The notes under the pieces are model-generated. The model saw only the letters and a list, made by a program, of their open reading frames with translations, searched no databases and had not been told where the DNA came from. A stretch of DNA of 64,000 nt, taken from Streptomyces tirandamycinicus (GTDB lineage Bacteria > Actinomycetota > Actinomycetes > Streptomycetales > Streptomycetaceae). The position numbers and the translations under genes are program-made. The stretch covers positions 2,482,501 through 2,546,500 of the forward strand of contig NZ_CP029188.1 in assembly GCF_003097515.1 (NCBI RefSeq), written 5' to 3'. Below are positions 43,714 to 51,942 of this stretch, one piece after another; the first letter of the stretch is position 1, and each line of letters starts with the position of its first letter.

Positions 43714-45423
43714 GTGGCCCGGCGACCACTCCCCCGCATTCCGATCAGCGGCAACGACCGGATCGCTCGCAGCCGCGAGCTCGCGCGGACGGCCGCCGAC
43801 AACGCCACCGACGTCCTCCATCCGCTCATCACGATCAGCCGCGGGCTGAGGCTGCTGGCCGCCGCCGGACTGCGCAAGTGGTCCGACACGCCCAAGGACC
43901 GGCGTGGCCCCGGGCTGTTCCTGGCGGCGGTCTGCGTCCTGGCGGTCGCGCTCGCCCCCTACGGGCCACTGCTGGGGCTGATCGGCCTGATGGGAGTGGC
44001 CGCCTGGAAGGGACGGGAGCGCACGCCGGTGCGCACCGGCCCCGAGGAGTCGCAGGTCGCGCGGCTGCAGGCGCTCCACGACGCGCTGGTGCCGTACTTC
44101 TCCGTCCCGGAGGATCCGAGTCCGCTCTTCGCCCACGGCGGGGAGTGGGCCAAGGCGTTCAGCGACCACGAGTTCGACGCGGACGGGCGGCTGACCCGGC
44201 TGCGGGTGAAGTACCCGCCGTACTTCCCCGACGGCGAGGCCGAGGCCCGCGCCCGGATCGAGCATCTGCTGCACGCCAAGTCGGGCCGCGGCCGCGAGTA
44301 CCTGTTCGTCTGGGACGAGGAGGCCAACCAGCTGCTGATGAGCGTCCTGCCCGCGCTCCCGGTCACCATCGCCGCCCAGCGCTTCGTGACCGCTCCCGGC
44401 GAACTGGTCCTCGGCTTCACCGACCCGGACGCCGTCCGGCGGACCATGCCGGTCCTCGACGGCGACGCGACGAGGGACGCGCCGCCCGTGGTGTGGCGCA
44501 CCGGACCGCGCTCGACGGAGCCGCATCTGCTGGCCGTCGGCCACCCCGGCAGCGGCACGACGTCCCTGCTGCGCTCCCTGGCCCTGCAGGCGCTGCCGTA
44601 CGGGGACGTCCTGATCGTGGAGGGCAGCGGCACCGGCGAGTACGCCTGCCTGACGGGCCGTGCCGGTGTACTCGCCGTCGAGTGCGGACTCGCCGGGGCG
44701 CTGGCCGGCCTGGAGTGGGCGGCCCATGAGACGGAGCGCCGGCTCATCGCCGCCAACCGGGCCCGGCAGTCGGGGCACCCCGCCCCCGAGGACGTCCGGC
44801 GCCCGCTGTGCATCCTGGTGGACAAACCCAGCGTGCTCAGCCATGTGGCGGCCGCGGACGGCAGGCCCGACCCCCAGCAGCTGCTGCAGATCCCGCTCAG
44901 GCACGGCCGGGCCGCGCACGTGACCGTGGCCGTGGCCGACCAGTTCGACAGCCTCGAGTTCCTGGACGAGACGGTGCGCACGCACACCCGTGCCCGCCTC
45001 GTACTCGGTCCGGCGACCCCGGAGCAGGTGAAAGGCGTGCTCGGCGCGCCCCCGCACACGACCCCCACCGCCGACGTGCCGCCCGGCCGGGGCTACGTCC
45101 GGATGGGGACCGGAGCGGTGCTCAGGCTCCAGGTTCCCGCGACGCCCGACCCGTACGACGAGGCCGCGAGCGAGGCGCACCGCCAGGCCGTGCTGGGTCT
45201 GCTCCCGGAGCGGTACGGCACCGGGGAGCCGGAGGTGCCGCGGGACCGTCGGGCCGGGGAGCCGGAGGCCGGTTCCGCGGGCTCCGGCGGCACGGCGCTC
45301 ACCGGGCCCCATACGGAGGTTCCGGCCGGTCCGGCGCGCGGGACGGCCACCGGGCCCGTGCCGGAGCCGGCGTCGGGCCCGGCCGCCCGGACCGCCTCGG
45401 CCCCGGTACCGGCGGAAGGCTGA
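43714..45423 (+). CDS. FtsK/SpoIIIE-like membrane protein with degenerate P-loop
   Basis: A 569-aa protein. Residues ~66-100 form two close membrane helices (GLFLAAVCVLAVALAPYGPL and LIGLMGVAAW). A cytosolic domain follows (~110-265), then a RecA-like fold like that of FtsK/TraB translocases. The P-loop reads VGHPGSGTTSLL (276-284): the invariant Lys is replaced by Thr. The Walker B position reads CILVDKPSVL (Asp370, then Lys). The C-terminal ~80 residues are disordered, Pro/Gly/Thr-rich. GTG 43714 has GGAGAAG upstream. Loss of the Lys argues against ordinary ATP hydrolysis, so it may be a structural or inhibitory relative of DNA translocases. Family call moderate, gene call strong. Confidence 0.85.
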   Translation: MARRPLPRIPISGNDRIARSRELARTAADNATDVLHPLITISRGLRLLAAAGLRKWSDTPKDRRGPGLFLAAVCVLAVALAPYGPLLGLIGLMGVAAWKGRERTPVRTGPEESQVARLQALHDALVPYFSVPEDPSPLFAHGGEWAKAFSDHEFDADGRLTRLRVKYPPYFPDGEAEARARIEHLLHAKSGRGREYLFVWDEEANQLLMSVLPALPVTIAAQRFVTAPGELVLGFTDPDAVRRTMPVLDGDATRDAPPVVWRTGPRSTEPHLLAVGHPGSGTTSLLRSLALQALPYGDVLIVEGSGTGEYACLTGRAGVLAVECGLAGALAGLEWAAHETERRLIAANRARQSGHPAPEDVRRPLCILVDKPSVLSHVAAADGRPDPQQLLQIPLRHGRAAHVTVAVADQFDSLEFLDETVRTHTRARLVLGPATPEQVKGVLGAPPHTTPTADVPPGRGYVRMGTGAVLRLQVPATPDPYDEAASEAHRQAVLGLLPERYGTGEPEVPRDRRAGEPEAGSAGSGGTALTGPHTEVPAGPARGTATGPVPEPASGPAARTASAPVPAEG

Positions 45424-45740
45424 CCCCGACGGGCACGCACCGCCTCGGCATCCGCACCGGTACCGGATACCCGCACCGGCGGAAGACCGGCCCGCACACC
45501 GCCTTGGGCCGGGCACCACACCGGCACCGGAACCCGCACCGGAACCCGCGCCGGCACCGGCACCGGCACCGGCGGGGAGCCGACCGGAGCCGAACCGTCT
45601 CGTCGCGCCGGCCGCTCAGCCGGGCGCCGTCCCGCGCCGCAGCGCTCCTCCCGGGGGGCGGCAGGACGTGCGGCCTTCGCGCCGGGCCGCCAGGACTCCC
45701 CGGTCCTCACGCCGCGAACGTCCTCACGCCGCGAACGTCC
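45424..45740. other. Convergent intergenic region rich in ACCGGC repeats
   Basis: 317 bp between two convergent genes, dominated by CACCGG units, clearest at 45521-45575. No gene is supported. The repeats could fold as a terminator for one or both genes, but no single stem stands out. Confidence 0.5.
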
Positions 45741-45753
45741 TCACGCCACGAAC
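45703..45753. repeat. 17-bp tandem repeat spanning the mocR-like stop codon
   Basis: Three copies of GTCCTCACGCCGCGAAC lie head to tail at 45703-45719, 45720-45736 and 45737-45753 (the last with one change). The third copy covers the stop codon of the MocR-like gene (45741-45743). Confidence 0.9.
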
Positions 45754-47240
45754 GTCCTCGGCGCCTCCGTGCCCGTGGTCACGCCCGTCCTGACCAGCCG
45801 GGCCGCCGCAGCCAGCCGGGCGGCGGCCTCCTCGGCGACCGGTCCGCCGACGGTGAAGGGCAGCCGGACGTACCCCTCGAACGCGCCGTCCACACCGAAC
45901 CGCGGCCCGGATGGGACGCGTACGCCCACGCGTTCGCCGACCTCCGCGAGCCGGGATCCGGACAGGCCGCCCGCGCGGACCCACAGCGTCAGACCGCCGT
46001 GCGGGATCTCGAACTCCCAGTCCGGCAGCTCCCGGTGGAGCGCCGCCACCATGTCGTCGCGGTTCCGCCGGGCCTGCTCACGCCGCAGGGCGACCGCCTC
46101 GTCCCAGCCGCCGGTCCGCATCAGCCAGTCGACACCCAGCTGTTCCAGGACCGGGGTGCCCAGGTCGGCGTAGGCACGCGCGGCGACCAGGGAGCGGATC
46201 ACGTCCGGGGCGGCCCGGACCCAGCCGATCCGCATGCCCGCCCAGAACGCCTTGCTGGCCGAGCCGACGGTGAGGACCGTCGAGCCGGCGGGGTCGAAGG
46301 CGCAGACGGGCCGGGGCATGGCGGTTCCGTCGTCGAGGCGCAGCTCGGACATCGTCTCGTCCACCACGAGCACGGTGCCCGCCGAGCGGGCGGCGTCGAC
46401 GAGCTGCCGCCTCTGGTCCTCGTCCGCGAGCGCCCCGGTGGGGTTGTGGAAGTCGGCGACGACATAGGCGAGCCGGGGTGCGGCGTCGCGCAGCACCTGT
46501 CGCCAGCGGGGCAGATCCCAGCCCCGCAGCCCCTCGGCCATGGCGACCGGCACCAGCCGGGCACCGGCCTCGCGCATCAGCTGGAGGATGTTGGCGTAGG
46601 AGGGCGACTCCACGGCGACGCGCTCCCCCCGCCCCGCGAAGAGGTGGCAGATCGCGTCCATGGCGCCCATGGCACCGGTGGTCACCATGATCTGTTCGGG
46701 CATGGTGGGGATGCCGCGCCGGGTGTACCGGTCGGCGAGCATCTGGCGCAGTGCGGGCAGGCCGGCCGGGTAGTCGCCGTGGGTGTGCGCGTAAGGCGGC
46801 AGCTCCTCCAGCGCGCCCTGGATGCCCCGGGTCAGCCAGGGCTCGGGCGCCGGGAGCGCGGCGCAGCCGAGGTCGATCATGGAGCCGAGGGATTCCGGGG
46901 GCAGCGGTTCGAGGCCGCGTGCGGGCAGCGGATTGCCCGCGGGCACGGCCGTCCAGCTGCCCGCCCCTCGGCGGGACTCCAGGAAGCCCTCGTTGCGCAG
47001 GGCCTCGTACGCGGCGGCCACCGTCGTCCGGCTGACGGCCAGGGCCATCGCCAGTTCGCGCTCGGCGGGCAGCCGGGCGGCGACGGGGACCCGGCCCTCC
47101 AGGACGAGCAGCCGGATGCCGTCCGCGAGGGCACGGTAGGCGGGCGGCCTGCGGGTGCCGGGGCCCGCCGGACGCGGCTGCTGCGCCTGCAGTTGCCTGG
47201 CCAGCGCGGGCGCCCCCACCGCCGAAGTCCACTGAGCCAT
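45741..47240 (-). CDS. MocR-family regulator (GntR HTH fused to aminotransferase domain)
   Basis: A 499-aa fused regulator. The GntR-type winged helix covers residues ~33-100 (AYRALADGIRLLVLEGRV, LPAERELAMALAVSRTTVAA, LRNEGFLESRRGAGSW). The fold-type I aminotransferase domain follows, with the PLP lysine in VGSASKAFWAGMRIGW (Lys330), FHNPTGAL (~265) and LVVDETMSEL (~294). MocR proteins sense PLP or amino-acid-PLP adducts. It is divergent from a YczE-like membrane protein, a recurring actinobacterial pair. Three AGTCCAC motifs lie in and near the divergent region and may be its binding sites. ATG 47240 follows GGAAGGTGG. Confidence 0.94.
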   Translation of the reverse strand: MAQWTSAVGAPALARQLQAQQPRPAGPGTRRPPAYRALADGIRLLVLEGRVPVAARLPAERELAMALAVSRTTVAAAYEALRNEGFLESRRGAGSWTAVPAGNPLPARGLEPLPPESLGSMIDLGCAALPAPEPWLTRGIQGALEELPPYAHTHGDYPAGLPALRQMLADRYTRRGIPTMPEQIMVTTGAMGAMDAICHLFAGRGERVAVESPSYANILQLMREAGARLVPVAMAEGLRGWDLPRWRQVLRDAAPRLAYVVADFHNPTGALADEDQRRQLVDAARSAGTVLVVDETMSELRLDDGTAMPRPVCAFDPAGSTVLTVGSASKAFWAGMRIGWVRAAPDVIRSLVAARAYADLGTPVLEQLGVDWLMRTGGWDEAVALRREQARRNRDDMVAALHRELPDWEFEIPHGGLTLWVRAGGLSGSRLAEVGERVGVRVPSGPRFGVDGAFEGYVRLPFTVGGPVAEEAAARLAAAARLVRTGVTTGTEAPRTFVA

Positions 47241-47318
47241 GAAAGTCAGTCCACCTTCCCTTGATTGGCCATGGTTGGCACGCATGCCCCTGCCACAGGG
47301 TGTCATGCATCAGTCCAC
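47226..47318. promoter_or_regulatory. Three AGTCCAC direct repeats, candidate MocR operator
   Basis: AGTCCAC occurs in the same orientation at 47226-47232, 47248-47254 and 47312-47318, across the region divergent between the MocR-like and YczE-like genes. MocR regulators commonly bind direct repeats next to their own promoter. Confidence 0.5.
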
Positions 47319-48009
47319 TTCCACCAGCGGGGGCAGAATCTTGTCCATCACGTCCGGTCTGCGGGGCAGGCGCCTGCCCCGCAGACTGCTGCAGCTCTAC
47401 ATCGGTCTGGCGCTCTACGGGGCGAGCTCCGCCCTGCTGGTCCGCGGGGGCCTCGGCCTGGAGCCCTGGGGTGTGCTGCACCAGGGCCTGGCCGAGCGGA
47501 CGGGCCTCACCATCGGCGTCGTCTCGATCATCGTCGGCGCCGCGGTGCTGCTGCTGTGGGTGCCGCTGCGCCAGCGGCCCGGACTGGGCACGGTCTCCAA
47601 TGTCTTCGTGATCGGCATCGCGATGGACGGCACCCTCGCCGCGGTGCCCGGCGTCCACGGGCCGGCCGCGCAGATCCCGCTGACGGTGGCGGGAATCGTG
47701 CTCAACGGAATGGCCACCGGCCTCTACATCTCGGCCCGCTTCGGACCCGGTCCGCGCGACGGGCTGATGACCGGGCTGCACCGGCTGACCGGCCGGTCCG
47801 TCCGGCTGGTCCGCACGGCGATCGAGGTGGCGGTCGTGGCGACCGGGTTCGCCCTCGGCGGCACGGTGGGAGCGGGCACGGTCGTGTACGCGCTGTCCAT
47901 CGGCCCGCTGGCGCAGCTGTTCCTGCGGGTGTTCGCCATCCCGCCGGCCGGGTCAGGAAGCACGGTCGTCGCCGGATCTTCACCCGAACGGGTGATACTG
48001 CGTTCGTGA
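47305..48009 (+). CDS. YczE/YitT-like integral membrane protein
   Basis: A ~234-aa protein with about five hydrophobic helices, including LLQLYIGLALYGASSALLV, GVVSIIVGAAVLLLWVPL, IPLTVAGIVLNGMATGLYIS and AIEVAVVATGFALGG, and conserved loops GLGLEPWGVLHQGLAERTG and GPGPRDGLMTGLHRLTGRS, as in the YczE family. The family recurs beside MocR-type regulators; transport of a vitamin B6-like or amino-acid-like compound has been proposed but is unproven. The start is uncertain: ATG 47284, ATG 47305 or TTG 47341 (GGGGGCAG upstream). The stop overlaps the next gene by 4 bp (GTGA). Confidence 0.88.
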   Translation: MHQSTSTSGGRILSITSGLRGRRLPRRLLQLYIGLALYGASSALLVRGGLGLEPWGVLHQGLAERTGLTIGVVSIIVGAAVLLLWVPLRQRPGLGTVSNVFVIGIAMDGTLAAVPGVHGPAAQIPLTVAGIVLNGMATGLYISARFGPGPRDGLMTGLHRLTGRSVRLVRTAIEVAVVATGFALGGTVGAGTVVYALSIGPLAQLFLRVFAIPPAGSGSTVVAGSSPERVILRS

Positions 48010-48779
48010 CTTCCGCAGCGCGCCCGAGGCATCCCTATCTCGACCACCCCGCCCCCATCCCGTTCGCCCACCGCGGCGGCACGGCCGGCGGCCTGGAGAA
48101 CACGGCGGCGGCGTTCCGGCGCGCGGCGGCGCTCGGCTACCGCTACTTCGAGACGGACGTGCACACCACCGCGGACGGCAGGCTCGTCGCGTTCCACGAC
48201 CCGACCCTGGACCGGGTGACCGACGCGCGCGGCCGGATCGACCGGCTGCCGTGGGCCGAGGTCGCACGGGCCCGGGTGGCCGGGAAGGAGCCCCTCCCGC
48301 TCTTCGAGGACCTCCTGGAGGAGTTCCCGGCGTCCCGCTGGAACGTCGACATCAAGGCGGAGGGCGCACTGGAGCCGCTCGTCGACCTCGTGCGGCGGAG
48401 GAACGCCTGGGACCGGGTGTGCGTCGGCTCGTTCTCGGAGGGCCGGGTCTCCCGTGCGTACCGGCTCGCCGGCCCCAGGCTCGCGACGTCGTACGGCGTG
48501 CGCGGGGTGATCGGCCTGCGGCTGCGCTCGCTCGGCATCCCCGCCGCGGTCCGCCGGGGGGCGGTGTGCGCGCAGGTGCCCCGGTCGCAGGGCGGGGTGC
48601 GGGTGGTGGACCGCCGGTTCGTCCGAGAGGCCCACGCGCGCGGGCTCCAGGTGCACGTGTGGACCGTGAACGATCCGGACCGTACGGCCGCTCTCCTGGA
48701 CCTGGGAGTGGATGGCATCATGACCGATCATCTGGAGATGCTGCGTACGGTGATGACCGACCGGGGAGCCTGGGTCTGA
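48006..48779 (+). CDS. glpQ: Glycerophosphodiester phosphodiesterase
   Basis: GDPD enzyme (257 aa) that releases glycerol 3-phosphate from glycerophosphodiesters. The family core is FAHRGGTAGGLENTAAAF (catalytic His), then GYRYFETDVHTTADGRLVAF and HDPTLDRVTD (metal-binding Glu/Asp and second His), and later WNVDIKAEG and VWTVNDPDRTAALLDLGVDG. No signal peptide, so cytosolic. GTG 48006 overlaps the stop of the YczE-like gene, showing translational coupling. It could feed the glycerol kinase/glycerol-3-phosphate pool. Confidence 0.95.
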   Translation: MTSAARPRHPYLDHPAPIPFAHRGGTAGGLENTAAAFRRAAALGYRYFETDVHTTADGRLVAFHDPTLDRVTDARGRIDRLPWAEVARARVAGKEPLPLFEDLLEEFPASRWNVDIKAEGALEPLVDLVRRRNAWDRVCVGSFSEGRVSRAYRLAGPRLATSYGVRGVIGLRLRSLGIPAAVRRGAVCAQVPRSQGGVRVVDRRFVREAHARGLQVHVWTVNDPDRTAALLDLGVDGIMTDHLEMLRTVMTDRGAWV

Positions 48780-48823
48780 GCGGCGCGCGTCTCCGCCACG
48801 GGGACGAGTGAGGGGGGCGGACC

Positions 48824-50191
48824 ATGGCCGCCGGCACCGCGGACGGGACCACCGGGACGGACGACGCCGCCCGCCGGCGCGAGCAGCGCGGCTGGTACTT
48901 CTACGACTTCGCGTGCTCCGTCTACTCCACGAGCGTGCTGACGGTCTTCCTCGGCCCCTATCTCACCGTGGTGGCGAAGTCCGCCGCGGACCCCGCCGGT
49001 TTCGTCCACCCGCTCGGCATCCCGGTCCGCGCCGGCTCCGTGTTCCCGTACGCGGTGTCGGTCTCGGTGGTGGTGGCGGTGCTGGCGATGCCCATGGTGG
49101 GCGCGATCGCCGACCGCACGGGCCGCAAGAAGCCGCTGCTGGCCGCCGCCGCCTATCTGGGGGCCACGGCGACGGCGGGCATGTTCTTCCTCGACGGTGA
49201 CCGCTATCTGCTCGGTGCCTTCCTGCTGATCGTCGCCAACGCCTCGCTGTCGGTCTCGATGGTCCTCTACAACGCGTACCTGCCGCAGATCGCCGGGCCG
49301 GAGGAACGGGACACGGTCTCCTCGCGCGGCTGGGCCTTCGGCTACACCTCGGGGGCGCTGGTCCTCGTGCTCAACCTGGTGCTCTACACCGGCCACGGGT
49401 CCCTCGGCCTCTCCGAGTCGGAGGCGGTCCGCGTCTGCCTCGCCTCGGCGGGCGTTTGGTGGGGGGCCTTCGCGCTCGTACCGCTGCGCCGGCTGCGGGA
49501 CCGGCGTACCGCCGGGGACGCGCCGCCCGCTCCGGGCGCGGGCGCGGTCGGGGCGGGGTGGCGCCAGTTGAGGGCGACCCTGAAGGACATGCGGCGCCAT
49601 CCGCTGACGCTGTCCTTCCTGCTGGCCTACCTGGTCTACAACGACGGGGTGCAGACGGTGATCTCCCAGGCGTCGGTGTACGGCTCCGAGGAGCTGGGCC
49701 TCGACCAGACCACCCTGATCACGGCGGTACTGCTGGTCCAGGTGCTGGCGGTGGCGGGCGCGCTGGGCATGGGCCGGCTGGCCCGCTCGCACGGGGCCAA
49801 GCGCACCATCCTCGGCTCGCTCGCCGTGTGGACGCTGATCCTCGCCGCCGGCTACCTCCTGCCGCCGCGGACGCCGCTGTGGTTCTACGCGCTGGCCGCG
49901 GCGATCGGCCTGGTGCTGGGCGGCAGCCAGGCGCTGTCCCGCTCGCTGTACTCCCACCTGGTCCCGCGGGGCAAGGAGGCGGAGTACTTCTCCGCGTACG
50001 AGATGAGCGACCGGGGGCTGAGCTGGCTGGGACCGCTCGTGTTCGGTCTGGCGTTCCAGATCACGGGCAGCTACCGGGCCGCCATCATCTCTTTGGTGAT
50101 CTTCTTCGCACTGGGGTTCGTGCTCCTGGCCCGCGTTCCGGTGAGGCGTGCGATCGCCGAGGCGGGGAACCCGGTCCCGAAACGGATTTAG
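48824..50191 (+). CDS. MFS transporter, UMF1 family
   Basis: A 455-aa membrane protein with about twelve helices. The N-terminal REQRGWYFYDFACSVYSTSV is the hallmark of the UMF1/Atg22-like family, whose fungal member exports amino acids from vacuoles; bacterial substrates are not known. GAIADRTGRKKPLL is the MFS loop 2-3 and FWY-type helices follow (PQIAGPEERDTVSSRGWAFG). ATG 48824 lies 44 bp after glpQ, preceded by GAGGGGGG, so it may be co-transcribed with it. Confidence 0.93.
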   Translation: MAAGTADGTTGTDDAARRREQRGWYFYDFACSVYSTSVLTVFLGPYLTVVAKSAADPAGFVHPLGIPVRAGSVFPYAVSVSVVVAVLAMPMVGAIADRTGRKKPLLAAAAYLGATATAGMFFLDGDRYLLGAFLLIVANASLSVSMVLYNAYLPQIAGPEERDTVSSRGWAFGYTSGALVLVLNLVLYTGHGSLGLSESEAVRVCLASAGVWWGAFALVPLRRLRDRRTAGDAPPAPGAGAVGAGWRQLRATLKDMRRHPLTLSFLLAYLVYNDGVQTVISQASVYGSEELGLDQTTLITAVLLVQVLAVAGALGMGRLARSHGAKRTILGSLAVWTLILAAGYLLPPRTPLWFYALAAAIGLVLGGSQALSRSLYSHLVPRGKEAEYFSAYEMSDRGLSWLGPLVFGLAFQITGSYRAAIISLVIFFALGFVLLARVPVRRAIAEAGNPVPKRI

Positions 50192-50371
50192 ACGTTGAAG
50201 CGAAGGGCCGGTAGTGTACGCCTTTGGCCTGCCAGGCGGACCGTTACTGCGTGCTGAAAAGCTCCAAACGCTGGGTGACACTTTCTGCCAGATGTGACAA
50301 ACCGGGCACTGGTGGGTACCCAAACCCTGGAAAAGCAGCGGCACGACGGGCGACGACGCATGACCGGCAAC

Positions 50372-50398
50372 GGGAATCTTCACCGCCGACCGGACGTT
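50372..50398 (+). promoter_or_regulatory. SigR-type promoter of rbpA
   Basis: GGGAAT (50372-50377), an 18-bp spacer and GTT (50396-50398) match the SigR consensus GGGAAT-N18-GTT perfectly, 61 bp before the rbpA ATG. In S. coelicolor rbpA is a known member of the disulphide-stress SigR regulon. Confidence 0.9.
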
Positions 50399-50459
50399 GA
50401 CCGGATGACGACGACAGCGACACCTGTCCTGTGGGCGACAAGCCCGGGAGGCACGATTC

Positions 50460-50834
50460 ATGAGTGAGCGAGCTCTTCGCGGCACGCGCCTCGTGGTGAC
50501 CAGCTACGAGACCGACCGCGGCATCGATCTGGCCCCGCGCCAGGCGGTGGAGTACGCATGCCAGAACGGACATCGTTTCGAGATGCCGTTCTCGGTCGAG
50601 GCGGAGATTCCGCCGGAGTGGGAGTGCAAGGCGTGCGGCGCCCAGGCGCTCCTGGTGGACGGGGACGGCCCCGAGGAGAAGAAGGGGAAGCCCGCGCGTA
50701 CGCACTGGGACATGCTCATGGAGCGGCGCACGCGTGAGGAGCTCGAGGAGGTGCTGGCCGAGCGGCTGGCCGTCCTCCGCTCCGGGGCCATGAACATCGC
50801 GGTGCACCCGCGCGACAGCCGGAAGTCCGCGTAG
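50460..50834 (+). CDS. rbpA: RNA polymerase-binding protein RbpA
   Basis: RbpA (124 aa) binds RNA polymerase and principal sigma factors such as HrdB, stabilises open complexes and raises basal rifampicin tolerance in actinobacteria. The protein shows the N-terminal SERALRGTRLVVTSYETDRG, a zinc-site set C34, H38, C56 and C59 (ACQNGHRF and ECKACG), the basic linker and the C-terminal sigma-interaction helix region THWDMLMERRTREELEEVL. The full length is intact. It is preceded by a SigR promoter and followed by a long hairpin, so it is a monocistronic stress-inducible gene (SCO1421 in S. coelicolor). Confidence 0.98.
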   Translation: MSERALRGTRLVVTSYETDRGIDLAPRQAVEYACQNGHRFEMPFSVEAEIPPEWECKACGAQALLVDGDGPEEKKGKPARTHWDMLMERRTREELEEVLAERLAVLRSGAMNIAVHPRDSRKSA

Positions 50835-50859
50835 GGACGCACCACCGACTCGCACAGAG

Positions 50860-50914
50860 CGCAGGAGCCGTGGGTTGCGGCACATACCGTGTGCCGCAAC
50901 CCACGGCTCCTGCG
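50860..50914 (+). terminator. Very long intrinsic terminator of rbpA
   Basis: A perfect 25-bp inverted repeat (50860-50884 and 50890-50914) with a 5-base loop TACCG starts 26 bp after the rbpA stop. No T-run follows, as is common in Streptomyces. It could also stop the convergent fxsA transcript. Confidence 0.9.
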
Positions 50915-50933
50915 TGTGCACTCACGTACGCCG

Positions 50934-50959
50934 CGCCCGGCGGTCGCGACCGCCGGGCG
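50934..50959. repeat. 26-bp perfect palindrome
   Basis: CGCCCGGCGGTCG is followed directly by its reverse complement, with no loop. It lies 19 bp after the rbpA terminator in the convergent rbpA-fxsA region, so a second terminator is possible. Confidence 0.85.
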
Positions 50960-50970
50960 GGTGCGGGCAG

Positions 50971-50998
50971 GGCAGGCAGGCAGGCAGGCAGGCAGGCA
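50971..50998. repeat. GGCA tetranucleotide microsatellite, seven copies
   Basis: Seven uninterrupted GGCA units; one more GGCA precedes them at 50966-50969, offset by one G. Non-coding, between the convergent rbpA and fxsA genes. Confidence 0.95.
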
Positions 50999-51145
50999 CC
51001 GGACGGTACGCGCCCGGCCCCGCGGGAACCGCCGCACCACCGCGCGGGCGCACCCGGTCATACGGTGCCGGGAGCGTGTGGCGGACCACCGGATCGGAGG
51101 ACCCGGGAGGAGCCGCGGGCGACCGGGACGTGCAGCACGCCCTGG

Positions 51146-51718
51146 CTAGGAGGTCAGCGGCGGACGCGGGCCCTGCTCGGGGTGGGACCGCGCGGGTGCG
51201 TCCTCGCGGACGACCTCACCCTGCACGACCTTTCCGTCCGGACGGTGAATACGGGCCTGCTGGAAGGCGTCGCCGAGGGAACCGGGGGTCGCCTGCCGCA
51301 TACGGCGCTCCAGCGACCGCTCCGCCCTCCGGCCGAGAGCGGTACGGACCGGTGGGACCAGCAGCAGCAGTCCCGCCGCGTCGGAGATCAGGCCCGGCAG
51401 CATGAGGAGCAGTCCGCCGAGCATCAGGAAGCCGTTGCCCGTGCCCGATCGGTCCTCGGCCGGCGCGGTGCCGGACTGCTGCCGCTGAAGGGTCTCCGAC
51501 AGACTGCGGAAGGCGCGGCGGCCGGCCCGCTTGATCACCACGGCGCCGAGCAGCCCGCCTGCCACGAGCAGCGCGAAGACGGTGAACCCGCCTGCGGCAC
51601 CTGCGACGACGGTGAGCAGCCAGATCTCCAGCACCAGCCAGGCGGCGATGCCGAGGGGAACGAAGGTGCGGGCGCGGGAGCGCCTCGGGGCGGTCGGTGT
51701 CGTTGCGCCGGTCGTCAT
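51146..51718 (-). CDS. FxsA-family membrane protein
   Basis: A 190-aa inner-membrane protein. The first helix pair lies at ~20-60 (FVPLGIAAWLVLEIWLLTVV; FTVFALLVAGGLLGAVVIKR) and the second hydrophobic region at ~95-125 (GFLMLGGLLLMLPGLISDAA, then GLLLLVPPVR), with a hydrophilic C-terminus. The glycine-rich FLMLGGLLLMLPGLISDA is the FxsA signature. E. coli FxsA relieves phage T7 exclusion by F plasmid when overproduced; the normal role is unknown. ATG 51718 has GGGAG very close upstream. The gene is convergent with rbpA and lies downstream of the mannose synthase, with a 224-bp gap. Confidence 0.93.
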   Translation of the reverse strand: MTTGATTPTAPRRSRARTFVPLGIAAWLVLEIWLLTVVAGAAGGFTVFALLVAGGLLGAVVIKRAGRRAFRSLSETLQRQQSGTAPAEDRSGTGNGFLMLGGLLLMLPGLISDAAGLLLLVPPVRTALGRRAERSLERRMRQATPGSLGDAFQQARIHRPDGKVVQGEVVREDAPARSHPEQGPRPPLTS

Positions 51719-51942
51719 GCTCCCAGTGTGCCGGGTCTCCGGCCGGAGCGGAGTGAGCGCCGGATCGTCGCCGGGCCGGAAAGGGGTCGTGACGGGACCC
51801 GGGCCTCGGCCCGGCCGGCCGGGTCGCACCGGGGCGGCCGGGTCGCACCGGGGACCGGTCCGGCCCCCGCCCCGGCGGACGCGCTCACCCCGGCGGCGGT
51901 GCACGGTCCGGGGCGGGGCGGGGCGCGGGACCGCCCCCGCTG

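Noticed and set aside
43452..45423. An integrative conjugative element of the TraB/Spd kind
   Set aside because: No integrase, excisionase, Rep protein or attachment site, and the FtsK-like P-loop is degenerate. Flanking genes are ordinary core genes.
50971..50998. Possible CRISPR-like array in the GGCA repeats, and likewise the 18-bp array at 8781-8888
   Set aside because: Units are directly joined with no spacers, and there are no cas genes.
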